This document shows, one piece after another, positions 1 to 7,474 of a stretch of 23,066 nucleotides of DNA. The stretch comes from Microvirga sp. (lineage in GTDB: Bacteria; Pseudomonadota; Alphaproteobacteria; Rhizobiales; Beijerinckiaceae). The notes under the pieces were generated by a model. That model was not told where the DNA came from and searched no databases. It saw nothing but the letters and a program-made list of their open reading frames with translations. Every line of letters starts with the position of its first letter. Position 1 is the stretch's first letter. Where the stretch lies: NCBI GenBank assembly GCA_022241475.1, contig JAKOMT010000002.1:241044-264109 (forward strand), given 5' to 3'. The translations under genes and the position numbers were made by a program.

Positions 1-554
1 AAGGGATAGCGCATCGCGGCGACGTCGGCGGTGGAGGCGAAGGGCGCGTCGAGGACGAGCGCGCCGATATCGCTCTCGGCGGCGAGGCGCACGGCGACGC
101 CGGTGCCGAGCGATTCGCCATAGATGAGGATGCGCGCCGGCTCGACGCGCTCCGTCGCGAATCGCCAGGCCGCGCGCGCGTCCGCATGCAATCCCGTTTC
201 CGTCGGAGAGCCGGTGGAGCCCGAATAGCCGCGATAGCTGACGATGAGCACGCCCCGACCGTCCTCGCCGAGCGCGCGCACACGGTTTCGTCGGTTCCAG
301 AGATTTCCGCCGTTGCCGTGGAAGTAGAGCGTGAGCGCCCTGCCCGGCTCGGGCGCTTTCCAGAACCCGCGCAGCCGCTCGCCGTCTTCGGTCGTGATCA
401 CGACGTCCTCGAACCCGGGCAATTCGGCCTCGACGACATCCGTGATCCGGTCCACGGCGGGATATTGCAGCGAGCGCTGCATGGCGAAGAGCGCGCCGAC
501 GGCGCCGAGATAGACGAGGACGGCGACGAAAACCGCTCTCTTGAACCAGCGCAT
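1..554 (-). CDS. alpha/beta hydrolase, N-terminal part (runs off left edge)
   Basis: The reading frame runs from an ATG at 554-552 to the left edge without a stop, giving 184 residues with the C-terminus missing. An N-terminal hydrophobic segment (about residues 8-24) follows positively charged residues, so it is probably a membrane anchor or uncleaved signal. HGNGGN at residues 79-84 looks like the oxyanion-hole loop, and GESLG at 146-150 is the G-x-S-x-G nucleophile elbow with Ser148. These match the serine hydrolase family of BEM46/ABHD13-like proteins. The catalytic Asp and His would lie outside the window. The natural substrate cannot be told; a membrane-anchored esterase or thioesterase is the family expectation. 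It is divergent from the oxidoreductase at 732, with 177 bases between. Family assignment is firm, function is not. Confidence 0.88.
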   Translation of the reverse strand, partial: MRWFKRAVFVAVLVYLGAVGALFAMQRSLQYPAVDRITDVVEAELPGFEDVVITTEDGERLRGFWKAPEPGRALTLYFHGNGGNLWNRRNRVRALGEDGRGVLIVSYRGYSGSTGSPTETGLHADARAAWRFATERVEPARILIYGESLGTGVAVRLAAESDIGALVLDAPFASTADVAAMRYP

Positions 555-731
555 GGCGGCGAAGCTCCGTAGTCCGGCGCGCGAGTCGCGCGCGGGCGGA
601 CTATGCCGCGAGGCGCGCGCGCTGTCAGTCCCTCGCGGGCCGCAGGCATCCCCGGATTTCCACCGACTTTACGCAGGCTCCGTTTCCTCCGAACGTCACG
701 TCGTCGACGAGCTGGCTCGGAGCGCACCCCC

Positions 732-1316
732 ATGAAACGGATCGCGATCATCCAGGGCCATCCCGATCCGGCAGGTGGGCATTTCTGCCACGCGCTGGTT
801 CAGGCCTACGCCGAGGGCGCGCAGGCCGCCGGACATCATGCGGCGGTCGTGGATCCGGCCGCGATGACGCTGCCCTACATCCGCAATCAGCGGGAATGGC
901 GCGAGCCGTCGAAAAAGCCGGCGGTGCTCGGAGCGCAAGCGATCGTCGGCGCGGCCGACCACCTCGTGATCGTCTACCCGCTCTGGCTCGGCGACATGCC
1001 GGCGGTCCTCAAGTCCTTTCTCGAGCATCTGAGCTGCGGCGGCTTCGTCATGGCGATGGACGACGGCGGGAGCTGGCGGCGCAACCTCAAGGGCAAGTCA
1101 GCGCGCATCGTGGTGACGATGGGCATGCCCGCCCTCGCCTATCGCCTCTTCTTCTTTTCTCATTCGCTGAAGAGTCTCGAGCGCAACATCCTCAAATTCT
1201 CGGGCGTCAGCCCCGTGCGCACGACGCTGATGGGCGCGATCGAGGGCGATTCCCGCGCCGGGGCGCGCGCCCGATGGCTCGCGGACATGCGCGGCTGGGG
1301 AGCGCGCGCCAACTGA
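732..1316 (+). CDS. NAD(P)H oxidoreductase / flavodoxin-fold quinone reductase-like
   Basis: This is a 194-residue protein starting at an ATG with GGAG about nine bases upstream. It opens with MKRIAIIQGHPDP, the beta-strand and phosphate-binding loop of the flavodoxin_2 fold. It continues with VIVYPLWLGDMPAVLKSFLEH (split here by its WLGDMP core at about residues 83-88), a hallmark of the MdaB/KefF/NQO family. These enzymes bind FMN or FAD and reduce quinones or other electrophiles by two electrons in the cytosol. Its length fits the family. The frame is open upstream to 603, but those codons read as arginine-rich non-coding sequence, so I place the start at 732. It stands alone, 101 bases before the CDF transporter. 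The exact substrate is not visible. Confidence 0.87.
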   Translation: MKRIAIIQGHPDPAGGHFCHALVQAYAEGAQAAGHHAAVVDPAAMTLPYIRNQREWREPSKKPAVLGAQAIVGAADHLVIVYPLWLGDMPAVLKSFLEHLSCGGFVMAMDDGGSWRRNLKGKSARIVVTMGMPALAYRLFFFSHSLKSLERNILKFSGVSPVRTTLMGAIEGDSRAGARARWLADMRGWGARAN

Positions 1317-1381
1317 GGGCGCGGCGCGCGGCCCGCCCGGTGGCCTTTCGCCGGAAACGATGCTACCCGCCCCGGGTGACG

Positions 1382-1396
1382 GCCCCGTATCGGGGC
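1382..1396 (+). promoter_or_regulatory. small GC hairpin in the leader of the CDF gene
   Basis: GCCCCG-TAT-CGGGGC forms a 6-bp stem with a three-base loop, 21 bases before the CDF start codon. It lies between the flavodoxin-fold gene and the transporter gene. It could be a leader hairpin or part of an upstream terminator, but no T-run follows. Chance formation in this GC-rich DNA is quite possible. Confidence 0.25.
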
Positions 1397-1417
1397 GGCG
1401 GCAGACGGAAAGCGACG

Positions 1418-2332
1418 ATGGCGAGCAGCGTCCGGATCGCGTGGATTACGATCGGCGTCGGCGTCGTCGTCTTCTCAATCAAGCTCGCGGCCTGGTGGGT
1501 CACAGGCAGCGTGGCGCTGTTTTCCGAGGCGCTGGAGAGCACCGTCAACGTCGCCGCCGCGATCGCCGCGCTCATCGCCGTCCGGCTCTCGGCCAAGCCG
1601 CCCGATCCCGAGCACCCGTACGGCCACCACAAGGCGGAGTATTTCTCGGCGATCCTCTCGGCGACGATGATCATCGTCGCCGCGCTCCTGATCCTGCGGC
1701 AGGCGTTCTACGGGCTTCTCGATCCGCAGGCCCCGGATTCGCCGCTGCTCGGCATCGGCTTCAGCGTTGCGGCGACGATCATCAACGTCGTCTGGGCCGT
1801 CTTTCTCCGGCGCTACGGCCGCGCGAACCGGTCGCCGGCGCTGGTGGCGGAAAGCCGCCATCTGTTCACCGACGTCCTCACCTCCATCGGCGTGATCGCG
1901 GGTTTCGCGCTCGTCGCGACGACCGGCTGGCTCATCCTCGACCCGCTCGTGGCGATCGCGGTGGCGCTCAACATTCTCTGGACGGGCTCGGGAATGCTCC
2001 AGCAATCGGCGGACGGTCTAATGGACCGCGCGGTATCCGAGGAGGAACTCGCGCGCATCGAGGCGATCGTGCGCGCGCACGGCGCGGGAGCGATCGAGGC
2101 TCACGATCTCAAGACGCGCCACGCCGGACGCGCGACCTTCATCGAGTTCCACCTCGTCGTTCCGCGCCAGATGACGGTCGAGACCTCGCACGAAATCTGC
2201 GACCGGATCGAGCGCGCCATCCGCGACGCCGTCCCGGGGGCGTTCATCACGATCCACGTCGAGCCGGAAGCGAAGGCGAAGGCCGAGGACGCCATCTCCA
2301 TCGCGACGCCCCGCAAGCCGCAAGAAACCTGA
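1418..2332 (+). CDS. cation diffusion facilitator (CDF) family efflux transporter
   Basis: This 304-residue inner-membrane protein is a proton-coupled divalent metal exporter by family. Six hydrophobic segments fill the first two thirds, and a cytoplasmic alpha/beta domain (about 208-286) forms the usual CDF C-terminal domain. HPYGHHKAEY at 66-75 is the conserved loop after TM2. TM5 carries H148-x3-D152, the expected half of the transport site. In TM2 the matching pair is E40 and N44, where the well-studied YiiP has two aspartates, so metal choice is uncertain. I chose the ATG at 1418, preceded by GGAAAG, and not the long upstream extension, which overlaps the oxidoreductase gene out of frame. 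The C-terminal tail is alanine- and lysine-rich. It converges on the L,D-transpeptidase gene. Confidence 0.92.
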   Translation: MASSVRIAWITIGVGVVVFSIKLAAWWVTGSVALFSEALESTVNVAAAIAALIAVRLSAKPPDPEHPYGHHKAEYFSAILSATMIIVAALLILRQAFYGLLDPQAPDSPLLGIGFSVAATIINVVWAVFLRRYGRANRSPALVAESRHLFTDVLTSIGVIAGFALVATTGWLILDPLVAIAVALNILWTGSGMLQQSADGLMDRAVSEEELARIEAIVRAHGAGAIEAHDLKTRHAGRATFIEFHLVVPRQMTVETSHEICDRIERAIRDAVPGAFITIHVEPEAKAKAEDAISIATPRKPQET

Positions 2333-2357
2333 CGTCTGACGGGCGCCCCGAAATGCG

Positions 2358-2388
2358 AAAGGCCCCCGTCTCGCGACAGGGGCCCTTC
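2358..2388. terminator. shared intrinsic terminator between convergent genes
   Basis: A strong stem (AAGGCCCC...GGGGCCCTT, with a C-A mismatch, and TCGC as loop) lies between the stops of the CDF gene and the L,D-transpeptidase gene. Short T-runs follow in both directions (TTCG on +, TTTCG on -). It fits a bidirectional rho-independent terminator. Confidence 0.7.
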
Positions 2389-2419
2389 GAAGAACGCCGA
2401 CCGCAGGAGCGTCGGCGGC

Positions 2420-3004
2420 TCAGCGCACGATGACCTTCGCGCCGACGGCGACGCGCTTGTAGAGGTCGATCACGTCGATGTTGCGCATGCGGATGCAGCC
2501 GGACGACACGGCCTGACCGATCTTCTCGGGCTCGTTCGTTCCGTGGATGCGATAGAGCGTGTCGCGGCCGTTTTCATAGAGATACAGGGCGCGCGCGCCC
2601 ATCGGATTGTTCGGCCCGCCCTCCATCGCGTAGACGTGCGGCCAGCGCTGGCGCATTTCCGCGGGCGGGTTCCAGCTCGGCCATTCGGCGCTGCGGGCGA
2701 TCCGGGCGGTGCCCGTCCAGCCATAGGCCTCGTCGCCGACGGCGACGCCGTAGCGAACGGCCTTGCCGCCTTCCATGACGAAGTAGAGCAGCCGCTGACC
2801 GGTCTCGACGACGATGGTGCCGGGGGCTTCGGAGGTCGAATAATCGACGATATAGCGCCCGAACTTGGGATCGACCGGATAATCCGGCGTCAGCGCCATC
2901 CAGCGCGCGTCGCGCGCAGAGACGTCGGGATCGGGCACCGACTGGTAGCAGCCGGCGAGGCCGAGCGTTAAGGCGCAGATGGCGAAGAGACGAAAAACGC
3001 GCAT
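2420..3004 (-). CDS. lipoprotein L,D-transpeptidase (YkuD domain)
   Basis: This 194-residue protein has a lipoprotein signal: charged start, hydrophobic core, then lipobox L16-A17-G18-C19. That supports the start at 3004 and not an ATG eleven codons further upstream. The C-terminal half is a YkuD domain with H154-G and S168-G169-C170-I-R172, the catalytic H...SGCxR signature; Cys170 is the nucleophile. Members form 3-3 peptidoglycan crosslinks or attach proteins to the sacculus, acting in the periplasm. Here lipidation would tether the enzyme to a membrane; Tyr20 follows the lipidated Cys, so the E. coli inner-membrane retention Asp is absent. That suggests outer-membrane sorting if the rule applies. 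The gene is monocistronic, ends at the shared terminator, and has a notable inverted repeat 46-74 bases upstream. Confidence 0.93.
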   Translation of the reverse strand: MRVFRLFAICALTLGLAGCYQSVPDPDVSARDARWMALTPDYPVDPKFGRYIVDYSTSEAPGTIVVETGQRLLYFVMEGGKAVRYGVAVGDEAYGWTGTARIARSAEWPSWNPPAEMRQRWPHVYAMEGGPNNPMGARALYLYENGRDTLYRIHGTNEPEKIGQAVSSGCIRMRNIDVIDLYKRVAVGAKVIVR

Positions 3005-3049
3005 GTTCTGAAAAGCCCTGTGAAGCCGTGCATCCAATGTGCCGGAATC

Positions 3050-3078
3050 ACGGTTAATCGGGAGTTATCCATAACCGT
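3050..3078. promoter_or_regulatory. inverted repeat with CtrA-like and DnaA-like motifs upstream of L,D-transpeptidase
   Basis: ACGGTTA (3050-3056) and TAACCGT (3072-3078) form a perfect 7-bp inverted repeat with a 15-base spacer. Within it, TTAA-N7-TTAT (3054-3068) differs by one base from the CtrA consensus TTAA-N7-TTAA. TTATCCATA (3065-3073) differs by one base from the DnaA box TTATCCACA. It lies 46-74 bases before the L,D-transpeptidase start. This is motif matching by eye only. Confidence 0.35.
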
Positions 3079-3131
3079 CCGAATCGAGGCGGAGGAAAGT
3101 TTTCAGGGCTGCGACGATGCGAAAGAACCCG

Positions 3132-3153
3132 ATTGTGGCGAACGCGCCACAAT
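3132..3153. promoter_or_regulatory. perfect 9-bp inverted repeat between merR-type and L,D-transpeptidase genes
   Basis: ATTGTGGCG-AACG-CGCCACAAT has 9-bp perfect arms around a four-base loop. It is 42 bases past the stop of the MerR-type gene and 128 bases before the L,D-transpeptidase start. It may be the transcript end of the six-gene - strand run (TTCTTTC follows after a short gap on that strand) or an operator. There is no clean T-run, so terminator function is uncertain. Confidence 0.45.
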
Positions 3154-3194
3154 ATGAGCATCGTCTGCGCACGCCTGCCGCCTAATGGGGCGAA

Positions 3195-3716
3195 TCAGTT
3201 TTCGGGTTCGGCGGCGGGACGCAGGTTGTCGAGCAGGCGTTTGCACTCGCGCAGCTCCGCGAGCGCCGCGCGCAACTGGCCCAGATCCAGCTCGCTCGCC
3301 GCCTCGACTTGGCGCTCGTCGTCGCGGGAGAGCGCGGCGAGCCTCGGACCGGGCGCGGCGACGCGATCCTGCTCGTCGCCGATGTCGTCGATCGGCGGCG
3401 GGGCGTCATCCTCCGCGTCGCCGATGCGTCGCGCGATCGCCATGTCGCCCCGGCCCATGGCCTCCACCGCGCGCACGCCCTCGCTCTTGAGGATGCGCTG
3501 GACGCCCTTGATCGTGTAGCCCTCGGCGTAGAGGAGCGTGCGGATGCCCTTCAGGAGGTCGATGTCGCCCGGACGGTAGTAGCGCCGTCCCCCGCCGCGC
3601 TTGAGCGGCTTGATCTGGGGGAACTTGGTCTCCCAGAAGCGCAGCACGTGCTGGGGAAGGTCGAGCTCGTCGGCGACCTCGCTGATTGTTCGGAAGGCGT
3701 CGGGGCTCTTGTCCAT
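3195..3716 (-). CDS. MerR-family transcriptional regulator
   Basis: This 173-residue cytosolic DNA-binding protein has a MerR-type winged helix-turn-helix at its N-terminus. [20 protein letters not shown] (about residues 9-28) is the helix-turn-helix, and [15 protein letters not shown] (about 40-54) is the wing. The rest is acidic and then helical ([19 protein letters not shown]), suited to dimerisation. There is no obvious metal-binding cysteine cluster. I chose the ATG at 3716 because AGAGAGG lies about seven bases upstream; a TTG at 3758 overlapping the ihfA stop would add 14 poorly conserved-looking residues. It directly follows ihfA, the order often seen in alphaproteobacteria. Regulated genes are not known; orthologues are simply called MerR family. 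Confidence 0.92.
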   Translation of the reverse strand: MDKSPDAFRTISEVADELDLPQHVLRFWETKFPQIKPLKRGGGRRYYRPGDIDLLKGIRTLLYAEGYTIKGVQRILKSEGVRAVEAMGRGDMAIARRIGDAEDDAPPPIDDIGDEQDRVAAPGPRLAALSRDDERQVEAASELDLGQLRAALAELRECKRLLDNLRPAAEPEN

Positions 3717-3754
3717 CGCCGGCCTCTCTCGCGCGCCCTCGGCGGTCTTCGCGC

Positions 3755-4066
3755 TCAATCCTCGGCCGCCGCATCCAGGCCGTTGATCTTGGCCTTCATC
3801 ACGTTGGAGGGCTTGAACACCATGACGCGGCGGGGCTCGATCGGAACCTCCACGCCGGTCTTCGGGTTGCGGCCGACCCGCTCGCCCTTTTCGCGCACCA
3901 CGAAGGAGCCGAAGGAGGACAGCTTAACGGTCTCGCCGCTCGCGAGCGTGTCGCAGATCTCGCCGAGAACGGCTTCCACGAGCTGAGCCGATTCCGTCCG
4001 CGACAGACCGACACGCTGATAGACCGCTTCGCAAAGATCCGCTCGCGTGACGGTTTTTCCCGCCAT
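3755..4066 (-). CDS. ihfA: integration host factor subunit alpha
   Basis: This 103-residue protein belongs to the HU/IHF family. It is a nucleoid protein that pairs with IHF-beta, inserts into the minor groove and bends DNA sharply. It opens with [13 protein letters not shown] and has the signature [19 protein letters not shown] across about residues 53-71, with PKTG forming the tip of the DNA-binding arm. The leading residues and length fit the alpha subunit and not HU. A strong ribosome site (AGGGGG) lies a few bases before the ATG. It sits between fabH and the MerR-type gene in the - strand run; 93 bases separate it from fabH, so it may also have its own promoter. Confidence 0.96.
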   Translation of the reverse strand: MAGKTVTRADLCEAVYQRVGLSRTESAQLVEAVLGEICDTLASGETVKLSSFGSFVVREKGERVGRNPKTGVEVPIEPRRVMVFKPSNVMKAKINGLDAAAED

Positions 4067-4159
4067 CGATGGCCCCCTGTCTGCCCTGCGACCCGACGTC
4101 GCTGCCGGACCGCCCGCTGCACGCTAGTCCCATGAGGACGGTGAATCAACTCCGAAGGA

Positions 4160-5137
4160 TCACCAGCGAACGAGCGCGCTGCCCCAGGTGAAGCCCCCGC
4201 CGATCGCCTCGATCATGACGAGATCGCCGCGCTTGATGCGTCCGTCTTTCACCGCCGCGTCGAGCGCGAGCGGGATCGAGGCCGCGGACGTGTTGCCGTG
4301 GCGATCGACCGTGATGACGACCTTCTCGGACGCGATGCCGAGCTTCTCGGCGGATGCGTCGATGATGCGCTTGTTGGCCTGATGCGGGACGAACCACGTC
4401 AGGTCGTCGGGAGTCGTGCCGGTGGCGGCGAACGCCGCCTCGACGACGTCTGCGACCATGCCGACGGCGAAGCGGTAGACCTCCCGCCCCTCCATCCGCA
4501 GATGGCCGGTGGTCTTCGTCGTGCCCGGCCCGCCGTCGACGTAGAGCTTGTCGCGATGGCGTCCGTCGGAGCGCAACTGGGTCGTGAGCACGCCCCGATC
4601 CGAGCTCGTTCCCTCTCCCTCGCTCGCCTCGAGGATGATCGCGCCGGCCCCGTCGCCGAACAGCACGCACGTCGTGCGGTCGGACCAGTCGAGAATGCGC
4701 GAGAACGTCTCGGCCCCGATGACGATCGCCCGCTTGTGGCCGCCAGCGCGCAGAAAGTTGTCGGCCGTCGCGACGGCGTAGACGAAGCCGCTGCACACCG
4801 CCTGCAGGTCGAAGGCAGCGCCGTGGCTCATGCCGAGCCCGGCCTGGATCTGCGTCGCGGTCGAGGGGAAGGTGTTGTCGGGGGTCGAGGTGGCGCAGAT
4901 GATCAGGTCGACGTCGTCCGGCGTCAGCCCGGCGTCGGCGAGCGCCGCCTGCGCCGCCGCGAGCCCGAGCGTCGACGTGCTCTCGCCCTCGCCGGCGATG
5001 TAGCGCTGGCGGATGCCGGTGCGCTGGACGATCCATGCGTCCGACGTTTCGACGACCGCTTCAAGCTCGGCGTTGGTCACGGCCTTTCGCGGGAGGGCGG
5101 AGCCACAGCCCACGACGACGGAACGGGTCACGGTCAC
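4160..5137 (-). CDS. fabH: beta-ketoacyl-ACP synthase III
   Basis: The product starts fatty acid synthesis by condensing acetyl-CoA with malonyl-ACP in the cytosol. With the GTG start at 5137 it has 325 residues, the family's usual size. The catalytic triad is visible: Cys115 in AVCSGF, His252 in VPHQANKR, and Asn282 in [22 protein letters not shown] near the C-terminus is the usual FabH ending. Starts are ambiguous: TTG at 5146 is only three bases from the plsX stop and too close to the GAGGA, while GTG at 5137 has better spacing; GTG at 5131 is also possible. It follows plsX almost directly, the classic plsX-fabH pairing. Confidence 0.96.
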   Translation of the reverse strand: MTVTRSVVVGCGSALPRKAVTNAELEAVVETSDAWIVQRTGIRQRYIAGEGESTSTLGLAAAQAALADAGLTPDDVDLIICATSTPDNTFPSTATQIQAGLGMSHGAAFDLQAVCSGFVYAVATADNFLRAGGHKRAIVIGAETFSRILDWSDRTTCVLFGDGAGAIILEASEGEGTSSDRGVLTTQLRSDGRHRDKLYVDGGPGTTKTTGHLRMEGREVYRFAVGMVADVVEAAFAATGTTPDDLTWFVPHQANKRIIDASAEKLGIASEKVVITVDRHGNTSAASIPLALDAAVKDGRIKRGDLVMIEAIGGGFTWGSALVRW

Positions 5138-5149
5138 GATTGTCAATCC

Positions 5150-6184
5150 TCAGGCCGAGGTGGCTAGTGGGGTCTCGTCGAGCATGTCGCGGATGGTGCG
5201 CATCAGATGGTGATGCGCCATATCGTATCCGATATCGACGGCGGCGGCGAAACCCCTGGCGTCGGCGCCGCCATGGCTCTTGATGACGACGCCCTCGAGG
5301 CCGAGGAAGACGCCGCCATTGGCGCGGCTCGGGTCCATCTTGGCGCGCAGCGCGTCGAAGGCGGGCTTGGCGAGGAGATAACCGAGCTTGGCGCGCCAGG
5401 TGCGGCTCATGGCGCCGCGCAGGTACTCGCCGATCTGCTTGGCCGTGCCCTCGGCGGTCTTGAGCGCGATGTTGCCGGTGAAGCCTTCCGTCACGACCAC
5501 GTCGACGGTTCCGCGGCCGATGTCGTCTCCCTCGACGAAGCCGCGATAATCGAGATTGGGCAGGTTCGCCTCGCGCAACGTGCGCCCGGCCTCCTTCACC
5601 GCCTCGAGCCCCTTGATCTCCTCGCGGCCGACGTTGAGCAGGCCGACGGTGGGGCGCTCCATGTCGAAGACGATGCGCGCCATGGCGGCCCCGAGCACCG
5701 CGAGATTGACGTAGTGGCTCGCGTCCGCGCCGATGCTCGCGCCGACGTCGAGCACGATGCTCTCGCCGCGAACGGTCGGCCAGATCGCGGCGATGGCCGG
5801 ACGCTCGATCTGCGGCATCGTCTTGAGGCAGAACATCGACATGGCCATCAGCGCGCCGGTGTTGCCGGCGGACACGCAGGCGTCCGCCTCGCCGTCGCGC
5901 ACAGACTGGATCGCGCGCCACATCGAGGACTTGTAGCGGCCGATCCGCAGCGCCTGGCTGGGCTTCTCGTCCATCTTGACGGAGACGTCCGCATGGCGGA
6001 ACTCGCTCGCCGCCTTCAGCGCCGGATGCGCGTCGAGGACGGGAAGGACGTGCTTCTCCTCGCCGAAGATCAGGAATCGCATTTCCGGATGACGCTCGAG
6101 CGCCAGAGCCGCGCCCGGGATCAGGACGCCGGGGCCGTGGTCGCCGCCCATGGCGTCGATCGAGATGCGGACGGATTTGGTCAT
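5150..6184 (-). CDS. plsX: phosphate acyltransferase PlsX
   Basis: PlsX makes acyl-phosphate from acyl-ACP, the donor used by PlsY for the first step of phospholipid synthesis. The protein has 344 residues, the family's normal length. It starts with [16 protein letters not shown], the conserved N-terminal signature, and holds [10 protein letters not shown] in the first half. [18 protein letters not shown] is typical of the second. The frame remains open upstream to 6370, but the DAMGGD motif sits at the expected distance from the ATG at 6184, so the extension is rejected. The ribosome site is weak. It is 136 bases after yceD with a GC palindrome in the gap, and 13 bases before the favoured fabH start. 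Confidence 0.96.
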   Translation of the reverse strand: MTKSVRISIDAMGGDHGPGVLIPGAALALERHPEMRFLIFGEEKHVLPVLDAHPALKAASEFRHADVSVKMDEKPSQALRIGRYKSSMWRAIQSVRDGEADACVSAGNTGALMAMSMFCLKTMPQIERPAIAAIWPTVRGESIVLDVGASIGADASHYVNLAVLGAAMARIVFDMERPTVGLLNVGREEIKGLEAVKEAGRTLREANLPNLDYRGFVEGDDIGRGTVDVVVTEGFTGNIALKTAEGTAKQIGEYLRGAMSRTWRAKLGYLLAKPAFDALRAKMDPSRANGGVFLGLEGVVIKSHGGADARGFAAAVDIGYDMAHHHLMRTIRDMLDETPLATSA

Positions 6185-6303
6185 CGATTCAGGATCGCGC
6201 TCACAATCGGGTCGGGTTCGTCGCCGGACGGGCTCTCGCGGCCGCATGGCCCGCAGGGGCGGGACCATAACGCCGGTAGCGGCTTCCGCAACCGGAATCT
6301 GTC

Positions 6304-6320
6304 GCGCGGACGGTCCGCGC
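6304..6320. promoter_or_regulatory. GC palindrome directly after the yceD stop
   Basis: GCGCGGAC-G-GTCCGCGC is an 8-bp inverted repeat with one central base, lying right next to the yceD stop codon (6321-6323). As RNA it could form a 6-bp stem with a 5-base loop. No T-run follows on the - strand. It may shape the yceD-plsX transcript or be an operator. Confidence 0.35.
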
Positions 6321-6830
6321 TCACGTTTTCGGACGCAGTTTTTCGAGCGCCGCGAAGGGCGACGGCTCACCCTCGTCGGCCGCCGGCGGCTCGAACACGA
6401 CGCCCGGCTTGCGCGGAAACGGATCGAGCCCGAGGACGAGAAATTCGCTCGTCACCTGCCCGATATCGATCTTGCCGTTGACGATCTCGTCGGGCGGATC
6501 GATCCGCCGGCGCTCCTCTTCCTCCTCGCTGAGGGGGCGCCGCTCCTGCGGCGCGAACGTCAGTTCGACCTCCTCCGACACGTCCGTCTCGAAGGGTTCG
6601 AGCGTGACGCCGCAGGTCTGCGTGACCCGCGCCGTGACCTTGCCGAGGAGCTTCACCTTCCGCCCGGCGCCGACCACCGTGTATTCCGCCAGAAGCGCTT
6701 CGATCCCGGGCAGGTCCAGAAACGCCGCGAGCGCCGCGCGCTCCTCCGGTCCCGGATCGATCCGATGGAACGCGCCCTTCTGGGGCAGGCGATCGACGTC
6801 GATGAGGCGCTTGAGTGGATTGGCGGTCAT
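6321..6830 (-). CDS. YceD/DUF177 family protein
   Basis: This 169-residue protein has the DUF177 core [20 protein letters not shown] at about residues 88-107, including the conserved Cys. A highly acidic EEEEERR stretch (about 121-127) follows. In E. coli, YceD lies next to rpmF and plsX; the family has been linked to 23S rRNA accumulation in bacteria and plastids. The biochemical role is still unclear. Its start overlaps the stop of the upstream bc1 chaperone gene by four bases (ATGA), so translation is probably coupled. A GC palindrome abuts the stop. Family identity is firm. Confidence 0.92.
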   Translation of the reverse strand: MTANPLKRLIDVDRLPQKGAFHRIDPGPEERAALAAFLDLPGIEALLAEYTVVGAGRKVKLLGKVTARVTQTCGVTLEPFETDVSEEVELTFAPQERRPLSEEEEERRRIDPPDEIVNGKIDIGQVTSEFLVLGLDPFPRKPGVVFEPPAADEGEPSPFAALEKLRPKT

Positions 6831-7363
6831 GATGCTTTCCCTTCTTCGCCAGCCGTGAAGGCCGGACCGACCGCGATCAGCGCGTCGAAATCCTGACGGC
6901 TCAGCCGCTCCTCGGCGGCGGCGAGATACTCGGCGAGGGCCGCGGCCCCGCCCGTCTCACCCGTGACGTTGCGCGACAGGGCCTCGGCGAGGGCGCCCAT
7001 GTCGCCGGCATCGAGCGCGTCGCCGTAGGCGCGCACGCGCCCGTAGAAATTCGTGACCAGCGTCTTCATCCGCTTGGGCACCCCGAGATCGCTGACGCCC
7101 ATGTCGCGAAGGGTATGGTCGAGCCATTTGAAATAGGCGTCGACGAGCTCCTGCGCGAAATCCTCCGCCGGAGCCGGCAGCTCCCGCAGGCGGCGCATGA
7201 CGAGGATCATATGAGCCGAGACCGCTTCGAAACGCCCCTCGAGGGTGTCCGGAACGCCCAGTTCGAGGTAGAGCGTCGGCTCCCGCCCGGCCGCGACGAT
7301 GCGCGTCAGCGTCGCTTCAATCGCCGACGGGCGCTTGTTCTTGCCGAATAAACCAAAGATCAT
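6827..7363 (-). CDS. ubiquinol-cytochrome c chaperone (CBP3-like)
   Basis: This 178-residue protein belongs to the Ubiq_cyt_C_chap family. The alphaproteobacterial pattern is seen: MIFGLFG start, YLELGVPDTLEGRFEAVSAH in the first third, then QELVDAYFKWLDHTLRDMGV and DLGVPKRMK. Mitochondrial CBP3/UQCC1 helps cytochrome b synthesis and assembly of the bc1 complex; the bacterial role is inferred from that. The start is the ATG at 7363; the frame runs open upstream to 8356 but those codons are the arginine-rich antisense of bamE. It is the first gene of the six-gene - strand run, divergent from bamE, and overlaps yceD by four bases. Confidence 0.9.
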   Translation of the reverse strand: MIFGLFGKNKRPSAIEATLTRIVAAGREPTLYLELGVPDTLEGRFEAVSAHMILVMRRLRELPAPAEDFAQELVDAYFKWLDHTLRDMGVSDLGVPKRMKTLVTNFYGRVRAYGDALDAGDMGALAEALSRNVTGETGGAAALAEYLAAAEERLSRQDFDALIAVGPAFTAGEEGKAS

Positions 7364-7474
7364 GGACCTGTTTCCCGGGCGTCCCGCCTTGTCAAAGATG
7401 GCGTGTCGGGTTACGCCATTCACCCGGCCGGGCGCAAGTTTCCCGTCGCCGCAGTTCCATCGGACCAGCGCCGG

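Noticed and set aside
896..1417. Long N-terminal extension of the CDF transporter (open frame from 896)
   Set aside because: The extra residues overlap the oxidoreductase gene in another frame and are Arg-rich with no motif; the ATG at 1418 fits the family start.
3005..3194. Possible tRNA-Pro gene after the MerR-type gene, as I recall in some relatives
   Set aside because: No cloverleaf arms, T-loop consensus (GGTTCGAATCC) or CCA-type end could be found in this gap on either strand.
6185..6370. N-terminal extension of PlsX (62 residues)
   Set aside because: The conserved DAMGGD motif lies at the normal distance from the ATG at 6184, and the extension is Arg/Pro-rich and overlaps yceD.
7390..7395. 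Perfect TTGACA (- strand) upstream of the bc1 chaperone gene as a promoter -35
   Set aside because: No plausible -10 follows at 16-18 bases, and the implied transcription start would fall at or inside the start codon.
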